Part shown: positions 34,334-42,700 of the stretch, piece by piece
Numbering within the stretch: position 1 is the stretch's first letter
Layout: each line of letters begins with the position of its first letter
Source of the DNA: Brachybacterium fresconis
GTDB lineage: Bacteria > Actinomycetota > Actinomycetes > Actinomycetales > Dermabacteraceae
Reading direction: 5' to 3'
Assembly: GCF_017876515.1 (NCBI RefSeq)
Contig: NZ_JAGIOC010000001.1
Coordinates: 3,658,001-3,722,000, forward strand
DNA length: 64,000 nt
Position numbers and translations under genes: made by a program
Notes under the pieces: model-generated
What the model was told of the DNA's origin: nothing
What the model saw: only the letters and a program-made list of their open reading frames with translations
Database searches by the model: none

Positions 34334-34633
34334 TAAGTGTTCGTGGTGGTCGGCCCGGGGCTGGCTGGCAGGGTTGGTGCTGGTAGCCCGGCGCCCGTCG
34401 TGGCTCCTGAATCGGCTGACCCCTACGGGGTGTCATTCCCGGGATCTGTCCGGCGGGGACCGGGTGCCGGCGCCAGCCCTGGCCCACCACGATGGCTTGA
34501 TCAGAAGCATGCCCACCGCCGGAATCACGATCCTGGCGGCGTGGCTCATTACAGGCCCGCCTCGTAGTGGCTCTCATCCTGGGCCCACGCCGGCAACGAC
34601 GTCCCGCCCCAGCGATTCGAGAGGAACATCGTC
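34334..34633 (+). ncRNA. Candidate bridge RNA region of the IS110 element
   Basis: IS110-group elements encode, between their left end and the recombinase gene, a structured bridge RNA with separate target- and donor-binding loops. This leader has no open frame related to protein families, is rich in potential stems (for example ACCCC-TAC-GGGGT at 34419-34431 and CCCGGG-containing stretches) and carries CTGAATCGGCTG at 34407-34418, identical to host flank 34232-34243. The exact RNA ends cannot be set by eye. Confidence 0.5.
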
Positions 34634-35716
34634 ATGAACAGTCTGCCTGCCACCGTAGGGGACTTCTACCGATACGTCGTCGGAGTCGACACCCACGCCG
34701 CAACCCACTCCTACGCGATCATCGAGGCCCCCAACGGCGGCCTCATCGATCAGAATGTCTTCCCGGCCAGCCCTGCAGGGTTGCGACGCGCACGAGACTG
34801 GATCGCGGGCCGCACCGAAGGAGACCTCGACGGTGTGCTGATCGCCGTGGAAGGAACTGGCTCCTATGGGGCAGTTCTCGGCAACGTGCTGCAGCAGGTG
34901 GGCTACCGAGTCGTCGAGGCACCGACCCCGCGTCGTTCACGAGCCCGAAGCAAGACCGACGCCCTTGACGCGCTACTCGCCGCCCGATCGAGTCTGGTCA
35001 TGCCGTTGACGACGTTGCGAGATCGTCGCGCCGGTGAGATGCAGTCGGCGCTGCAGGTCCTCACCGGCGCCCGCGACCAGCAGAACGCCGATAGATTGCC
35101 GTGCATCAACGCGCTCACCGCCCTCGTGAGGACCCACGACCTCGGCATCGACGCCCGCCGAGCCTTGACCGGAACGCAGATCGCGAGGATCGCGAGCTGG
35201 CGTCGCCGCGAAGAAACACTGGGGGCGGCGACCGCTCGCGCCGAAGCGACACGCCTCGCGAAGCAGATCACGGTGCTCGAGAGCGACCTCGCGGAGAACC
35301 GTGAACAAATCACGCATCTCGTGGAGGCTACGGCTCCCGAGTTGCTGGACCTGCCAGGAGTCGGCGCGGTCACCGCAGCCGTGATATTGACGGTCTGGTC
35401 GTACCCTGGCCGGATACGCAACGAGGCTGCATTCGCCATGATCGGAGGAGTCTGTCCGATCCCGGCTTCCTCGGGCAACACCACGAGGTATCGCCTCAAC
35501 CGCGGTGGTGACCGACGGCTGAACCGCGCGCTGAACACCATCGTGCTCACCAGGATGCGAACCGATCCTGCCACCCGCGCCTACATCGAGCGGCGCCAAA
35601 GCGAGGGCAAGACTGCCAGAGAGATCCGACGCTGCCTCAAGCGCTACATCAGCCGCCAGATCTTCCGATCGCTCGCAGTGGCCCACCCCGCCCCGGACGT
35701 CGCCGCCGCGGCTTGA
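34634..35716 (+). CDS. IS110-family DEDD recombinase (transposase)
   Basis: This 360-residue recombinase combines an N-terminal RuvC-like DEDD domain and a C-terminal Tnp (transposase_20) domain with a catalytic serine. The acids are seen in VGVDTHAATH (Asp near residue 17), AVEGTGSYG (Glu near 77) and KTDALDALLA (Asp residues near 114-117). The C-terminal domain shows ELLDLPGVGAVTAAVILTVW and IGGVCPIPASSGNTTRYRLNRGGDRRLNRAL, where the serine of ASSGN is the expected nucleophile. Length and motifs are complete, so the protein is probably functional. It would act with the RNA from its own leader. Confidence 0.93.
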   Translation: MNSLPATVGDFYRYVVGVDTHAATHSYAIIEAPNGGLIDQNVFPASPAGLRRARDWIAGRTEGDLDGVLIAVEGTGSYGAVLGNVLQQVGYRVVEAPTPRRSRARSKTDALDALLAARSSLVMPLTTLRDRRAGEMQSALQVLTGARDQQNADRLPCINALTALVRTHDLGIDARRALTGTQIARIASWRRREETLGAATARAEATRLAKQITVLESDLAENREQITHLVEATAPELLDLPGVGAVTAAVILTVWSYPGRIRNEAAFAMIGGVCPIPASSGNTTRYRLNRGGDRRLNRALNTIVLTRMRTDPATRAYIERRQSEGKTAREIRRCLKRYISRQIFRSLAVAHPAPDVAAAA

Positions 35717-35758
35717 CACAACATAGAAGCATCCCTGGTCTGGTGGAGGCTCTGAATC

Positions 35759-35904
35759 CACGGGGAGATCGTGGACAGTCATGCCTCACGGCATCTTGGA
35801 CGATTCGCCGCGCCTCCCCTCGTAGGTGCGAAGACCCCCAAGAATGGCCCGTCCGGTAATCGACGCCGGGGGACCAGTGCCCAGGTGGTCGGGCCCGGGC
35901 TCGA
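35759..35904. other. Unexplained spacer between the two insertion sequences
   Basis: No protein family is recognisable here. The segment holds a small stem ATGCC-TCAC-GGCAT near 35780 and, at about 35884-35900, GGTGGTCGGGCCCGGGCT, which resembles the start of the IS110 leader (GGTGGTCGG followed by CCCGGGGCT near 34346). It may be a fragment of another IS110-type end, or host intergenic DNA. Confidence 0.3.
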
Positions 35905-35912
35905 CGGGTGGG
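35905..35912. repeat. Left target-site duplication of the IS256 element
   Basis: CGGGTGGG occurs here and again at 37346-37353, directly outside the two inverted ends. Eight bases is the usual duplication length for IS256 elements. Confidence 0.75.
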
Positions 35913-37345
35913 AGTTGAGTCCCGCATAGTGGTGTAGCGCGGTGGCCGCGTGAACGTTTCCGACGTGGACGCGGCCACCGTGTGATCCTTCGAGAAAGCT
36001 CTCTACTTCTCACTCGAACGGAGTCATCACGATGACCGCTCCTCATATTGTCGACCCTGCTGGCCTGCTCAGTCACGCCCTGTCCGAGGCGTCGCCCGAT
36101 CTGATGCGTGATCTGCTGCAGAACACGATCAACATGCTGCTGTCCGCGGACGCCGACCTGGTCGCCGGCGCCGAGTACGGTCGCCCCGCCCCGGACCGCA
36201 CCACCCAGCGCAACGGGTACCGCCACCGCGAGCTCGACACCCGCGTCGGTACCCTCGACGTGGCCGTGCCCAAGCTCCGCTCGGGCACCTATTTCCCGCA
36301 TTGGCTGCTCGAGCGCCGCAAGCGCGCCGAGGCCGCGCTGATCACCGTGATCGCGGACTGCTACCTCGCCGGCGTCTCCACCCGCCGGATGGACAAGCTC
36401 GTCAAGACTTTGGGCATCGACGGGCTCTCGAAGTCGCAGGTCTCCCGGATGGCAGCCGAGCTGGATGAGCAGGTCAAAGCGTTCCGCCACCGGCCCCTGG
36501 ACGAGTCGGGGCCGTTCACCTTCGTGGCCGCCGACGCGCTGTCGATGAAGGTCCGCGAGGGCGGACGCGTCATAGGCGCGGTGGTGCTGGTCGCCACCGG
36601 CGTCAACAACGACGGCCACCGCGAATGCCTGGGCATGCAGGTCGCCACCAGCGAGACCGCGGCGGCGTGGAACACGTTCTTCGCCGACCTCGTCGCCCGC
36701 GGCCTCACGGGAGTGCGTCTGGTGACCAGCGATGCCCACCGCGGGCTCACCGAGGCGATCGCGGCGAACCTGCCCGGCACGAGCTGGCAGCGGTGCCGCA
36801 CCCACTACGCCGCGAACCTGATGAGCGCGTGCCCGAAGACGGCGTGGCCAGCAGTGAAGGCCGGGCTGCATGCGGTCTATGACCAGCCCGACGCGGCCTC
36901 GGTCAACGCTCAGTTCGACCGGCTGCTGGAACAGACCAGCGAACGCTGGCCCGACCTCGCCGACCACCTCGCCGGAGCCCGGGAGGACCTGCTGGCCTTC
37001 ACCAGCTTCCCCAAAGAGATCTGGCGTCAGATCTGGTCGAACAACCCCCAAGAGCGACTGAACCGCGAGATCCGCCGCCGCACCGACGCGGTCAGCATCT
37101 TCCCCAACCGCGCCGCAGTCACCCGGCTCGTCGGCGCGGTCCTGGCCGAGCAGACCGACGAATGGTTAGAGGGACGCCGCTACCTCGGCCTCGACGTCCT
37201 CCGCCGCTCCCAGCTCCTCCTGGTCACCACCAGCCCCGACCACCAGGAGGTAACCCCCACAGACCACCCGGACACCCTCACCGCCTGACCCCTACCCCGG
37301 AACATCGAAGGAAAACACCGCTACACCACTACCCAGGACTTGACC
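35913..37345 (+). mobile_element. IS256-family insertion sequence with intact ends
   Basis: The 1,433-bp element has 27-bp imperfect inverted ends (35913-35939 and 37319-37345) matching at 21 positions, with the inner block TAGTGGTGTAGCG perfect. It is flanked by an 8-bp direct repeat and contains one full-length transposase gene. The intact duplication suggests recent arrival. Confidence 0.88.
36032..37288 (+). CDS. IS256-family (mutator-type) transposase
   Basis: This 418-residue DDE transposase shows the first Asp in FVAADALSMKV (near residue 171), the second in LVTSDAHRGL (near 236) and the Glu in NNPQERLNREIRRR (near 346). The C(x2)H-like region WQRCRTHYAANLM and the N-terminal RNGYRHRELDTRVGTLDVAVPKLRSGTYFP are family standard. 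Length is complete and I see no frameshift. The gene starts 119 nt inside the element, after a segment that contains a LacI-operator-like GTGAACGTTTCC (35950-35961), probably by chance. Confidence 0.95.
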   Translation: MTAPHIVDPAGLLSHALSEASPDLMRDLLQNTINMLLSADADLVAGAEYGRPAPDRTTQRNGYRHRELDTRVGTLDVAVPKLRSGTYFPHWLLERRKRAEAALITVIADCYLAGVSTRRMDKLVKTLGIDGLSKSQVSRMAAELDEQVKAFRHRPLDESGPFTFVAADALSMKVREGGRVIGAVVLVATGVNNDGHRECLGMQVATSETAAAWNTFFADLVARGLTGVRLVTSDAHRGLTEAIAANLPGTSWQRCRTHYAANLMSACPKTAWPAVKAGLHAVYDQPDAASVNAQFDRLLEQTSERWPDLADHLAGAREDLLAFTSFPKEIWRQIWSNNPQERLNREIRRRTDAVSIFPNRAAVTRLVGAVLAEQTDEWLEGRRYLGLDVLRRSQLLLVTTSPDHQEVTPTDHPDTLTA

Positions 37346-37353
37346 CGGGTGGG
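37346..37353. repeat. Right target-site duplication of the IS256 element
   Basis: CGGGTGGG, partner of 35905-35912. Confidence 0.75.
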
Positions 37354-37465
37354 GGTCACTCCATAACTGCGAAGTCATCCGAGTACTGCTCAGTGCGATA
37401 GAACACTTGCACCAGACCGACGCCGCGGATCTCTTGGAGGGCTTCGAGGTGGGGATGGGCTGGCG

Positions 37466-38011
37466 ATGCTCGCGCGAGCGGAGCGAGCTGCGACCGCGGA
37501 GGACCAGTGGGGCACGACGGCGCCCTCCATCGAGCTGATCGCGCAGCTCGGCGAGGACCTGGTGATCACCATGTCGGGGACGATCGACGTCTTCGACACC
37601 GCAGAGTCCTTCGCGGACGAGTTCCGTGACCTGCCCGGGCTCCTGGGGACCCTCGATCTCGACGACGCCCATCTCGCCAGCGGGTGTTCCATCCCCCGCA
37701 CCGGGAAGGCCCAGACGCTGGAGTGGATGTGGGCGACCCGCTTCGACGGGGCGGACGACCACGCCTCCCGCGGCGCCGTGCGCGTGCAGGGCGATGCGGT
37801 GGACTATGCGCAGGGGCTGCTCGACGGTGCCGCCGATGCCGACACCGCGATCGTGGTCAGGAGGGCGGAGCCCGACGGTGACCTGATCGTGGTGACCCTC
37901 TCGCACGATCCGACCGAGGGACCGGCCGGCTGGGACGACGTGCGGCACGTCCATGCCACGACGGCGTACTCCACCGGCGCCGGTCCCGGTGTCCCGATCG
38001 CGACCGGGTGA
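37466..38011 (+). CDS. Hypothetical protein, possibly shortened by the IS insertion
   Basis: I do not recognise this 181-residue acidic protein (TAPSIELIAQLGEDLVITMSGTIDVFDTAESFADEFRDLPGLLG and so on); it has no signal peptide, membrane segment or catalytic motif I can name. The start codon is uncertain: no ribosome site precedes ATG 37466. In a different frame the preceding 95 nt read as plausible protein (RVLLSAIEHLHQTDAADLLE), which hints that an older gene was broken near here. The palindrome GCTCGCGCGAGC (37469-37480) covers the first codons. It ends 35 nt before the aldo/keto reductase start. Confidence 0.5.
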   Translation: MLARAERAATAEDQWGTTAPSIELIAQLGEDLVITMSGTIDVFDTAESFADEFRDLPGLLGTLDLDDAHLASGCSIPRTGKAQTLEWMWATRFDGADDHASRGAVRVQGDAVDYAQGLLDGAADADTAIVVRRAEPDGDLIVVTLSHDPTEGPAGWDDVRHVHATTAYSTGAGPGVPIATG

Positions 38012-38046
38012 TGGCCAGCGCCGCGGACTCGGCATACGCTTGCCCG

Positions 38047-38943
38047 ATGACTGCTCCTCAGACCGCACCCACCCGCCGCATCGGCTCCCTGACCGCCTCC
38101 GTTCTCGGCCTCGGTGCCATGCCGCTGTCCATGGGGCGCGGAGAACCCGCCCCGCCCGAGCGCGCCACGGCCACGATCCACGCTGCCCTCGACGCGGGGA
38201 TCACCCTGATCGACACCGCCGACATCTATGCCCCCAGCTGGGACACCATGGGCCACAACGAGCAGCTCGTCGCCGAGGCGCTGCGCACCTGGGGCGGCGA
38301 CCGCTCCTCCGTCGTGATCGCCTCCAAGGGCGGCATCACCCGTTCGGCGGAGGGCGGGGGCCGCGACGGCTCCCCGACCTACCTGCGTGCGGCACTGGAG
38401 AAGTCGCTGCGGGACCTCGACGTCGACGTCCTCGATCTCTACTACTGGCACCGCCCGGACCGCAGCATCCGCTACGCCGAGGGCGTCGAGGTGCTCGCCG
38501 CCTTCCAGCAGGAGGGACTGATCCGCGAGGTCGGGATCTCCAACGCCAACGTCGAGGAGATCGACGTGGCCCGGGACGTGCTCGGCGAGGGCGGGCTCGC
38601 GGCGGTCCAGAACGAGTTCTCACCGACCTTCTTCCACACCAGCCTGCGCGAGCTGCGCCACTGCGCCGAGCACGGAATCGCCTTCGTGCCCTGGTCCCCG
38701 CTCGGCGGCACCGGCGGCGGGGCGAGTGCCGTGGGGGAGAGGTTCCCCCAGATCCAGCGCATCGCCGAGGCCCGCTCCGTCAGCCCGCAGCAGGTCGTCC
38801 TCGCCTGGGAGCTGTCGCTTTCCGAGCACGTCGTCCCCATCCCCGGCGCCAGCCGTCCCGAGTCGATCGCCGACTCCGCCGACGCCATGACGCTCGACCT
38901 CGGCAGCGAGGACCTCGAGCAGCTGAACCAGATCATCGCCTGA
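38047..38943 (+). CDS. Aldo/keto reductase
   Basis: This 298-residue NADPH-dependent oxidoreductase has the AKR barrel signature: catalytic Asp and Tyr in LIDTADIYAP (near residues 56-62), Lys in VIASKGG and His in LYYWHRPD, plus the late cofactor segment PIPGASRPESIADSADAM. The ATG at 38047 (MTAPQTAPTRR) is preferred over 38008 because it starts at the usual distance from the first barrel strand. Substrates of this class include sugar aldehydes and ketones; the neighbouring beta-galactosidase is further away and not clearly linked. Confidence 0.9.
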   Translation: MTAPQTAPTRRIGSLTASVLGLGAMPLSMGRGEPAPPERATATIHAALDAGITLIDTADIYAPSWDTMGHNEQLVAEALRTWGGDRSSVVIASKGGITRSAEGGGRDGSPTYLRAALEKSLRDLDVDVLDLYYWHRPDRSIRYAEGVEVLAAFQQEGLIREVGISNANVEEIDVARDVLGEGGLAAVQNEFSPTFFHTSLRELRHCAEHGIAFVPWSPLGGTGGGASAVGERFPQIQRIAEARSVSPQQVVLAWELSLSEHVVPIPGASRPESIADSADAMTLDLGSEDLEQLNQIIA

Positions 38944-39037
38944 GGGCATCCCCGCTCCTCGGTGTCCCTTATCGCCTTGCGGGCCGTTCCACCGCGGGCG
39001 TAACGTGAACGCGTCCATGACGGGAGAGGAGACCAGC

Positions 39038-39091
39038 ATGCCCACGACGCATGCAGGAAACGGGGCGGCCGACTCGGCCTGCTCGGTGTGA
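39038..39091 (+). CDS. Possible 17-codon leader peptide
   Basis: An ATG preceded by GGAGAGGAG opens a 17-codon frame (MPTTHAGNGAADSACSV) that ends about 107 nt before the FBP-domain gene. A hairpin, CCGCCC-TGAGC-GGGCGG, lies between the two. The ribosome site is unusually good for so short a frame, which is why it is listed; it may instead be chance. Confidence 0.3.
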   Translation: MPTTHAGNGAADSACSV

Positions 39092-39152
39092 CTCCGGCGT
39101 GCCCGCACGCCGTCACGACACCTTCCTGAACTCTCCTGCGCGCTGGAAGCCC

Positions 39153-39178
39153 CGCCCTGAGCGGGCGGCACCGCGCGC
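39153..39178 (+). promoter_or_regulatory. Hairpin in the leader of the FBP-domain gene
   Basis: CCGCCC and GGGCGG flank the five-base loop TGAGC, just upstream of the gene at 39199. It could be an attenuator if the small upstream frame is translated. Confidence 0.35.
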
Positions 39179-39198
39179 CCGTCGTGAGGACACACTCC

Positions 39199-39699
39199 AT
39201 GAGACCCCTGACCGAACACCAGATCCGCACGTCCTTCGTCAACGCCAGCAAGGGCGACGCCCAGCGTGCCGCGCTCCCGGACCTCGCGGCCGTGGCGTGG
39301 GACGAGCTGGACTACCTCGGCTGGCAGGACCCCCGCAAGCCGCTGCTGCACTATGTCGCGCTCGAGGTCGACGACGAGCTCGTCTGCCTGCTGCTGCGCG
39401 GGACCGGGAAAACGCCGCCGAGAAAGATGATGTGCGCCTGGTGCGAGGACGTCATCGACGGCCTCCACGCGGCGTCCTTCGCCGCCCCGCGCGGCGGCGC
39501 CGAGGGCCGACGCGGCAACACCATCGGCACCTCGCTGTGCGCCGACTTCCGGTGCTCGCAGAACGTGCGCCGGGCGCCGACGGCGTTCGAGATGCAGACG
39601 GAGGACGAGGCCCTGCTCGCCTACCACCGACAGGAGCGGATCGACGGTCTGCGCGATCGCTCCACCGGCTTCGCCCGCGCGGTGATGACCGGCGCCTGA
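39199..39699 (+). CDS. FBP-domain (EF-G-binding-like treble-clef zinc finger) protein
   Basis: This 166-residue protein matches the FBP C-terminal treble-clef family, related to the zinc finger of EF-G-binding FusB-type proteins. The four zinc ligands are CAWC (near residues 77-80) and LCADFRC (near 114-119), followed by the basic SQNVRR. The N-terminal part LTEHQIRTSFVNASKGDAQRAALPDL is typical of actinobacterial members. FusB proteins rescue EF-G from fusidic acid; whether this chromosomal relative does so is unknown. The start is the ATG at 39199; GAGGA lies ten bases upstream. Confidence 0.8.
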   Translation: MRPLTEHQIRTSFVNASKGDAQRAALPDLAAVAWDELDYLGWQDPRKPLLHYVALEVDDELVCLLLRGTGKTPPRKMMCAWCEDVIDGLHAASFAAPRGGAEGRRGNTIGTSLCADFRCSQNVRRAPTAFEMQTEDEALLAYHRQERIDGLRDRSTGFARAVMTGA

Positions 39700-39736
39700 T
39701 CTCGGGCCGGGTGCGCGTGGTATGCCCTATGAAGCG

Positions 39737-39750
39737 GTTAAGCGATTTGC
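39737..39750. promoter_or_regulatory. LacI-type operator before the beta-galactosidase gene
   Basis: GTTAAGCGATTTGC carries an AA-G-CG-A-TT core like the other operators. It lies about 45 bp upstream of the GH35 start, next to a possible -10 (TACGGT, 39751-39756). Confidence 0.45.
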
Positions 39751-39792
39751 TACGGTCGGAGCCACGACCAACCGCTCGATGAGGAGCCCCGC

Positions 39793-42700
39793 ATGCCGCA
39801 GACCGATCCGCGCCCGTCCACGCTGAGCCGTCAGAGCTTCCTGCGGCTGGGGGCCTGCACGGCCGGAACGGCTCTCGCCGCTCCGGCCGTGCTCTCCGCG
39901 ACCCGCGCCGATGCACTCGGCCCGACCGTCCCGGACCACCGCGAGGCGACGGGCGACCTGCTGCGCGGCACCTCGTCCTTCCCCGGCAACGACGGCCGCG
40001 CGCACACCGTGACCTGGGACGAGCACTCCTTCCTGGTCGACGATCAGCGCCTGCTGATCTACTCCGGGGAGATCCACCCCTGGCGGGTGCCCGCCCCGGC
40101 CCAATGGCGCGACCTGCTGCAGATCGTGAAGGCCGCCGGGTTCACCGCCGTGTCCTTCTACTTCTTCTGGGGACTGCACCAGAGCACGTCCGGCGGCGAG
40201 TTCGACTTCCGCGGGATCCGGGACATCGACCTGCTGCTGACCATGGCGGCGGAGGAGGGGCTGTACGTCATCGCGCGACCCGGCCCCTACGTCAACGCCG
40301 AGATCTCGATGGGCGGCCTGCCCGCGTACATGACCAACCGGGAGGCGCCGCTGCGCTCGACCGACCCGGAGAACTTCGCCGACTCCTGCGCGTGGTTGAG
40401 CGCCGTGAACGAGATCATCGCGCGCCACCAGGTGACCGACGGCGGGGGCAGCGTGCTGATGTACCAGGTGGAGAACGAGCTGATCGCCGAGGACGCGGAG
40501 CGCTCGGCGTTCCTGCGCGGCCTGGCCGATCACGTGCGCTCCACCGGCATCACCGTCCCGTTGTTCCACAACGACTACAACCTCGGCGGGCGCTTCGCCG
40601 ACGTCGAGGAGCACAACACCGACTTCTACGCCTACGACCACTACCCGCTGGGATTCGACGCCGGCGGCCCCCGCGCGCGGATCGGGGAGTCCGAGCAGGT
40701 CTACCGCGAGATCTCTCCCGACACCCCGCAGTTCATCACCGAGTCCCAGGGCGGGGCGTTCACCCCCTGGGGTGCATCGTTCTCCTCCCACCAGGCCTAC
40801 GAGTTCACCGACCCCGCCTTCACCCGTCAATGGGGCGTGCGCAACCTCGCGGGCGGCGTCACCGCCTTCAACTACTACATGGTCTTCGGCGGCACGAACT
40901 GGGGCTACACCGGATCCCCGTCCTCGGGATTCACCAGCTACGACTACGGTGCTGCGATCACGGAGGACCGCGAGCTGACCGAGAAGCTCGCTGTCCAGAA
41001 GGAGCTCGGCTACCTCCAGCAGGCTCTGCCGCAGATCGCCTCGATGGCACCCGTCGCCCCGCAGGCGCTGCGCGAGAATTCCGGCGGCGCGATCCAGGCG
41101 TATCAGCGTCTGGGCACCGACGACGAGGGCTCGGCGACCGACGGCGGCCGTCCCCGGCTGCTCGCCTTCCGCCTCGCCGACTCCAACGACGAGACCGACA
41201 CCCGCTTCGCGACCTCCCTCGTGCTCGGCGACGGCGAGGACGTCGGCGAGAAAGCGCCGACGGTCGATGACCGCGATGCCGCGATCACGTACGAGGGCGA
41301 TTGGTCGCAGGTCGAGGATTCCACCGCCTCCGCGTCGACCCTGACCCGCACCGAGGCGGCCGGAGCCACGGCGAGCTGGACGTTCACCGGCACCGCGGTC
41401 GACATCATCACCTCCACCGGCACCGATCACGGGATGGCTCGGGTCCTTGTCGACGGGCAGGAGCACGGCACCTTCACCAGCCATGTCGAGACCGAGCAGA
41501 ACAAGCCCTCCCAGGTCATCAGCTACCAGGTCACGAGGTTGTCCGAGGGGGAGCACACGGTCCTCGTCGAGGCCCTCGGCGAGCCCGCCCCCGGGGCGGA
41601 GGGCACGGTCGTCGCCCTGGACGCCTTCGACGTGCCGACCGGCGGAGAGGACGGGGACATCGAGATCCCCGAGGGCGTGACCGGCTGGGCCCGAGTCCCG
41701 CAGGACGAGTCGACCTTCCTGCACATCCACGGCCGGGACGCCCTGACGATCGTCGCCGACACGGTGATCGGCGACCACGGCCTGCTCTACTCCACCAGCG
41801 CCCTGTTCGGCCCGGCCCTGCCACGGCGCCAGGGCCACCTGCAGTACCTGATCGGCCGAGAGGGCGATCCGGGGGAACTCGTGCTGCGCTACGCGGTGGA
41901 GCCCGAGGTCTCCGTCCCCGAGAGCGTGAGCACCCACTGGGACGATGCGACCGGCCAGCTGCGGATCACCCTCGTCCACGGCGAGGAGCCGGTGTCGATC
42001 GAGATCACCGGCCGCCCCGTGACCTCCGCGGGCAAGGGCGGGACGAGCCGACTGGAGCTGCGGGCGATCGGCCGCGCCGCCGCCGGCACCACCTGGTTCC
42101 TCGGCGGCCGCCCGGTGCACCGCAGCACCACGACGCCCGGCAGCGCCGATGCGCACGTCGTCGTCGAAGGTGCGGAGCTGGCCCGCACGGTCGCCTTCGC
42201 CCGGGCGGACGCGGAGGTCGTCCTCGGCACCACCGACCCGGCCGACGTGCGCCTCGACGTCCCCGACGGGATCCGCCGCGTCATCGTGAACGGCGAGTCC
42301 CGCCCGGTCGATGACGGCATCGCCACCCACACGCTGCCGGCTCCCGCGGGCCCGACCATCCCGGACCTGACTTTCCGGGTCGCCGAGGAGGCCCCGGAGT
42401 CCGCGGCGGACTTCGACGATTCCGCATGGACGCTCGCCGACGCCACTGAAGGCTCCACCCGCTTCCAGGGCCCCGGCCGCGGGGGCGTCGTGCTGGACTC
42501 CAACCACTACGGCTTCTTCGAGGGCAGCGTCTGGTACCGCGCCGTCTTCACGGCCGATGGGGGTCGGGAGCTCGTGCTGCGCGGCAACGGCGGGACCGGG
42601 CAGCCGCCCCAGGGCCAGGAACCGGCGTTCCTGCAGGTCTGGGCCGACGGCACCTATCTCGCCGCGGCACCGGCGGTGGGAGAGGACCAGACCTTCACGC

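Larger units (their letters stand above)
34322..35758 (+). mobile_element. IS110-family insertion sequence
   Basis: The element consists of a noncoding leader of about 300 nt and one DEDD recombinase gene. IS110 elements lack inverted repeats, so the ends are uncertain. CTGAATC occurs at 34322-34328 and 35752-35758 and could mark the junctions; a tighter alternative is the CCTG shared at 34330-34333 and 35734-35737. It inserted just after the duplicated ureD 3' end. Confidence 0.7.

Noticed and set aside
35950..35961. GTGAACGTTTCC inside the IS256 element as a LacI operator
   Set aside because: It matches the operator family at 11 of 12 positions but belongs to a mobile element promoter region with no sugar gene; probably chance or pre-existing in the element.
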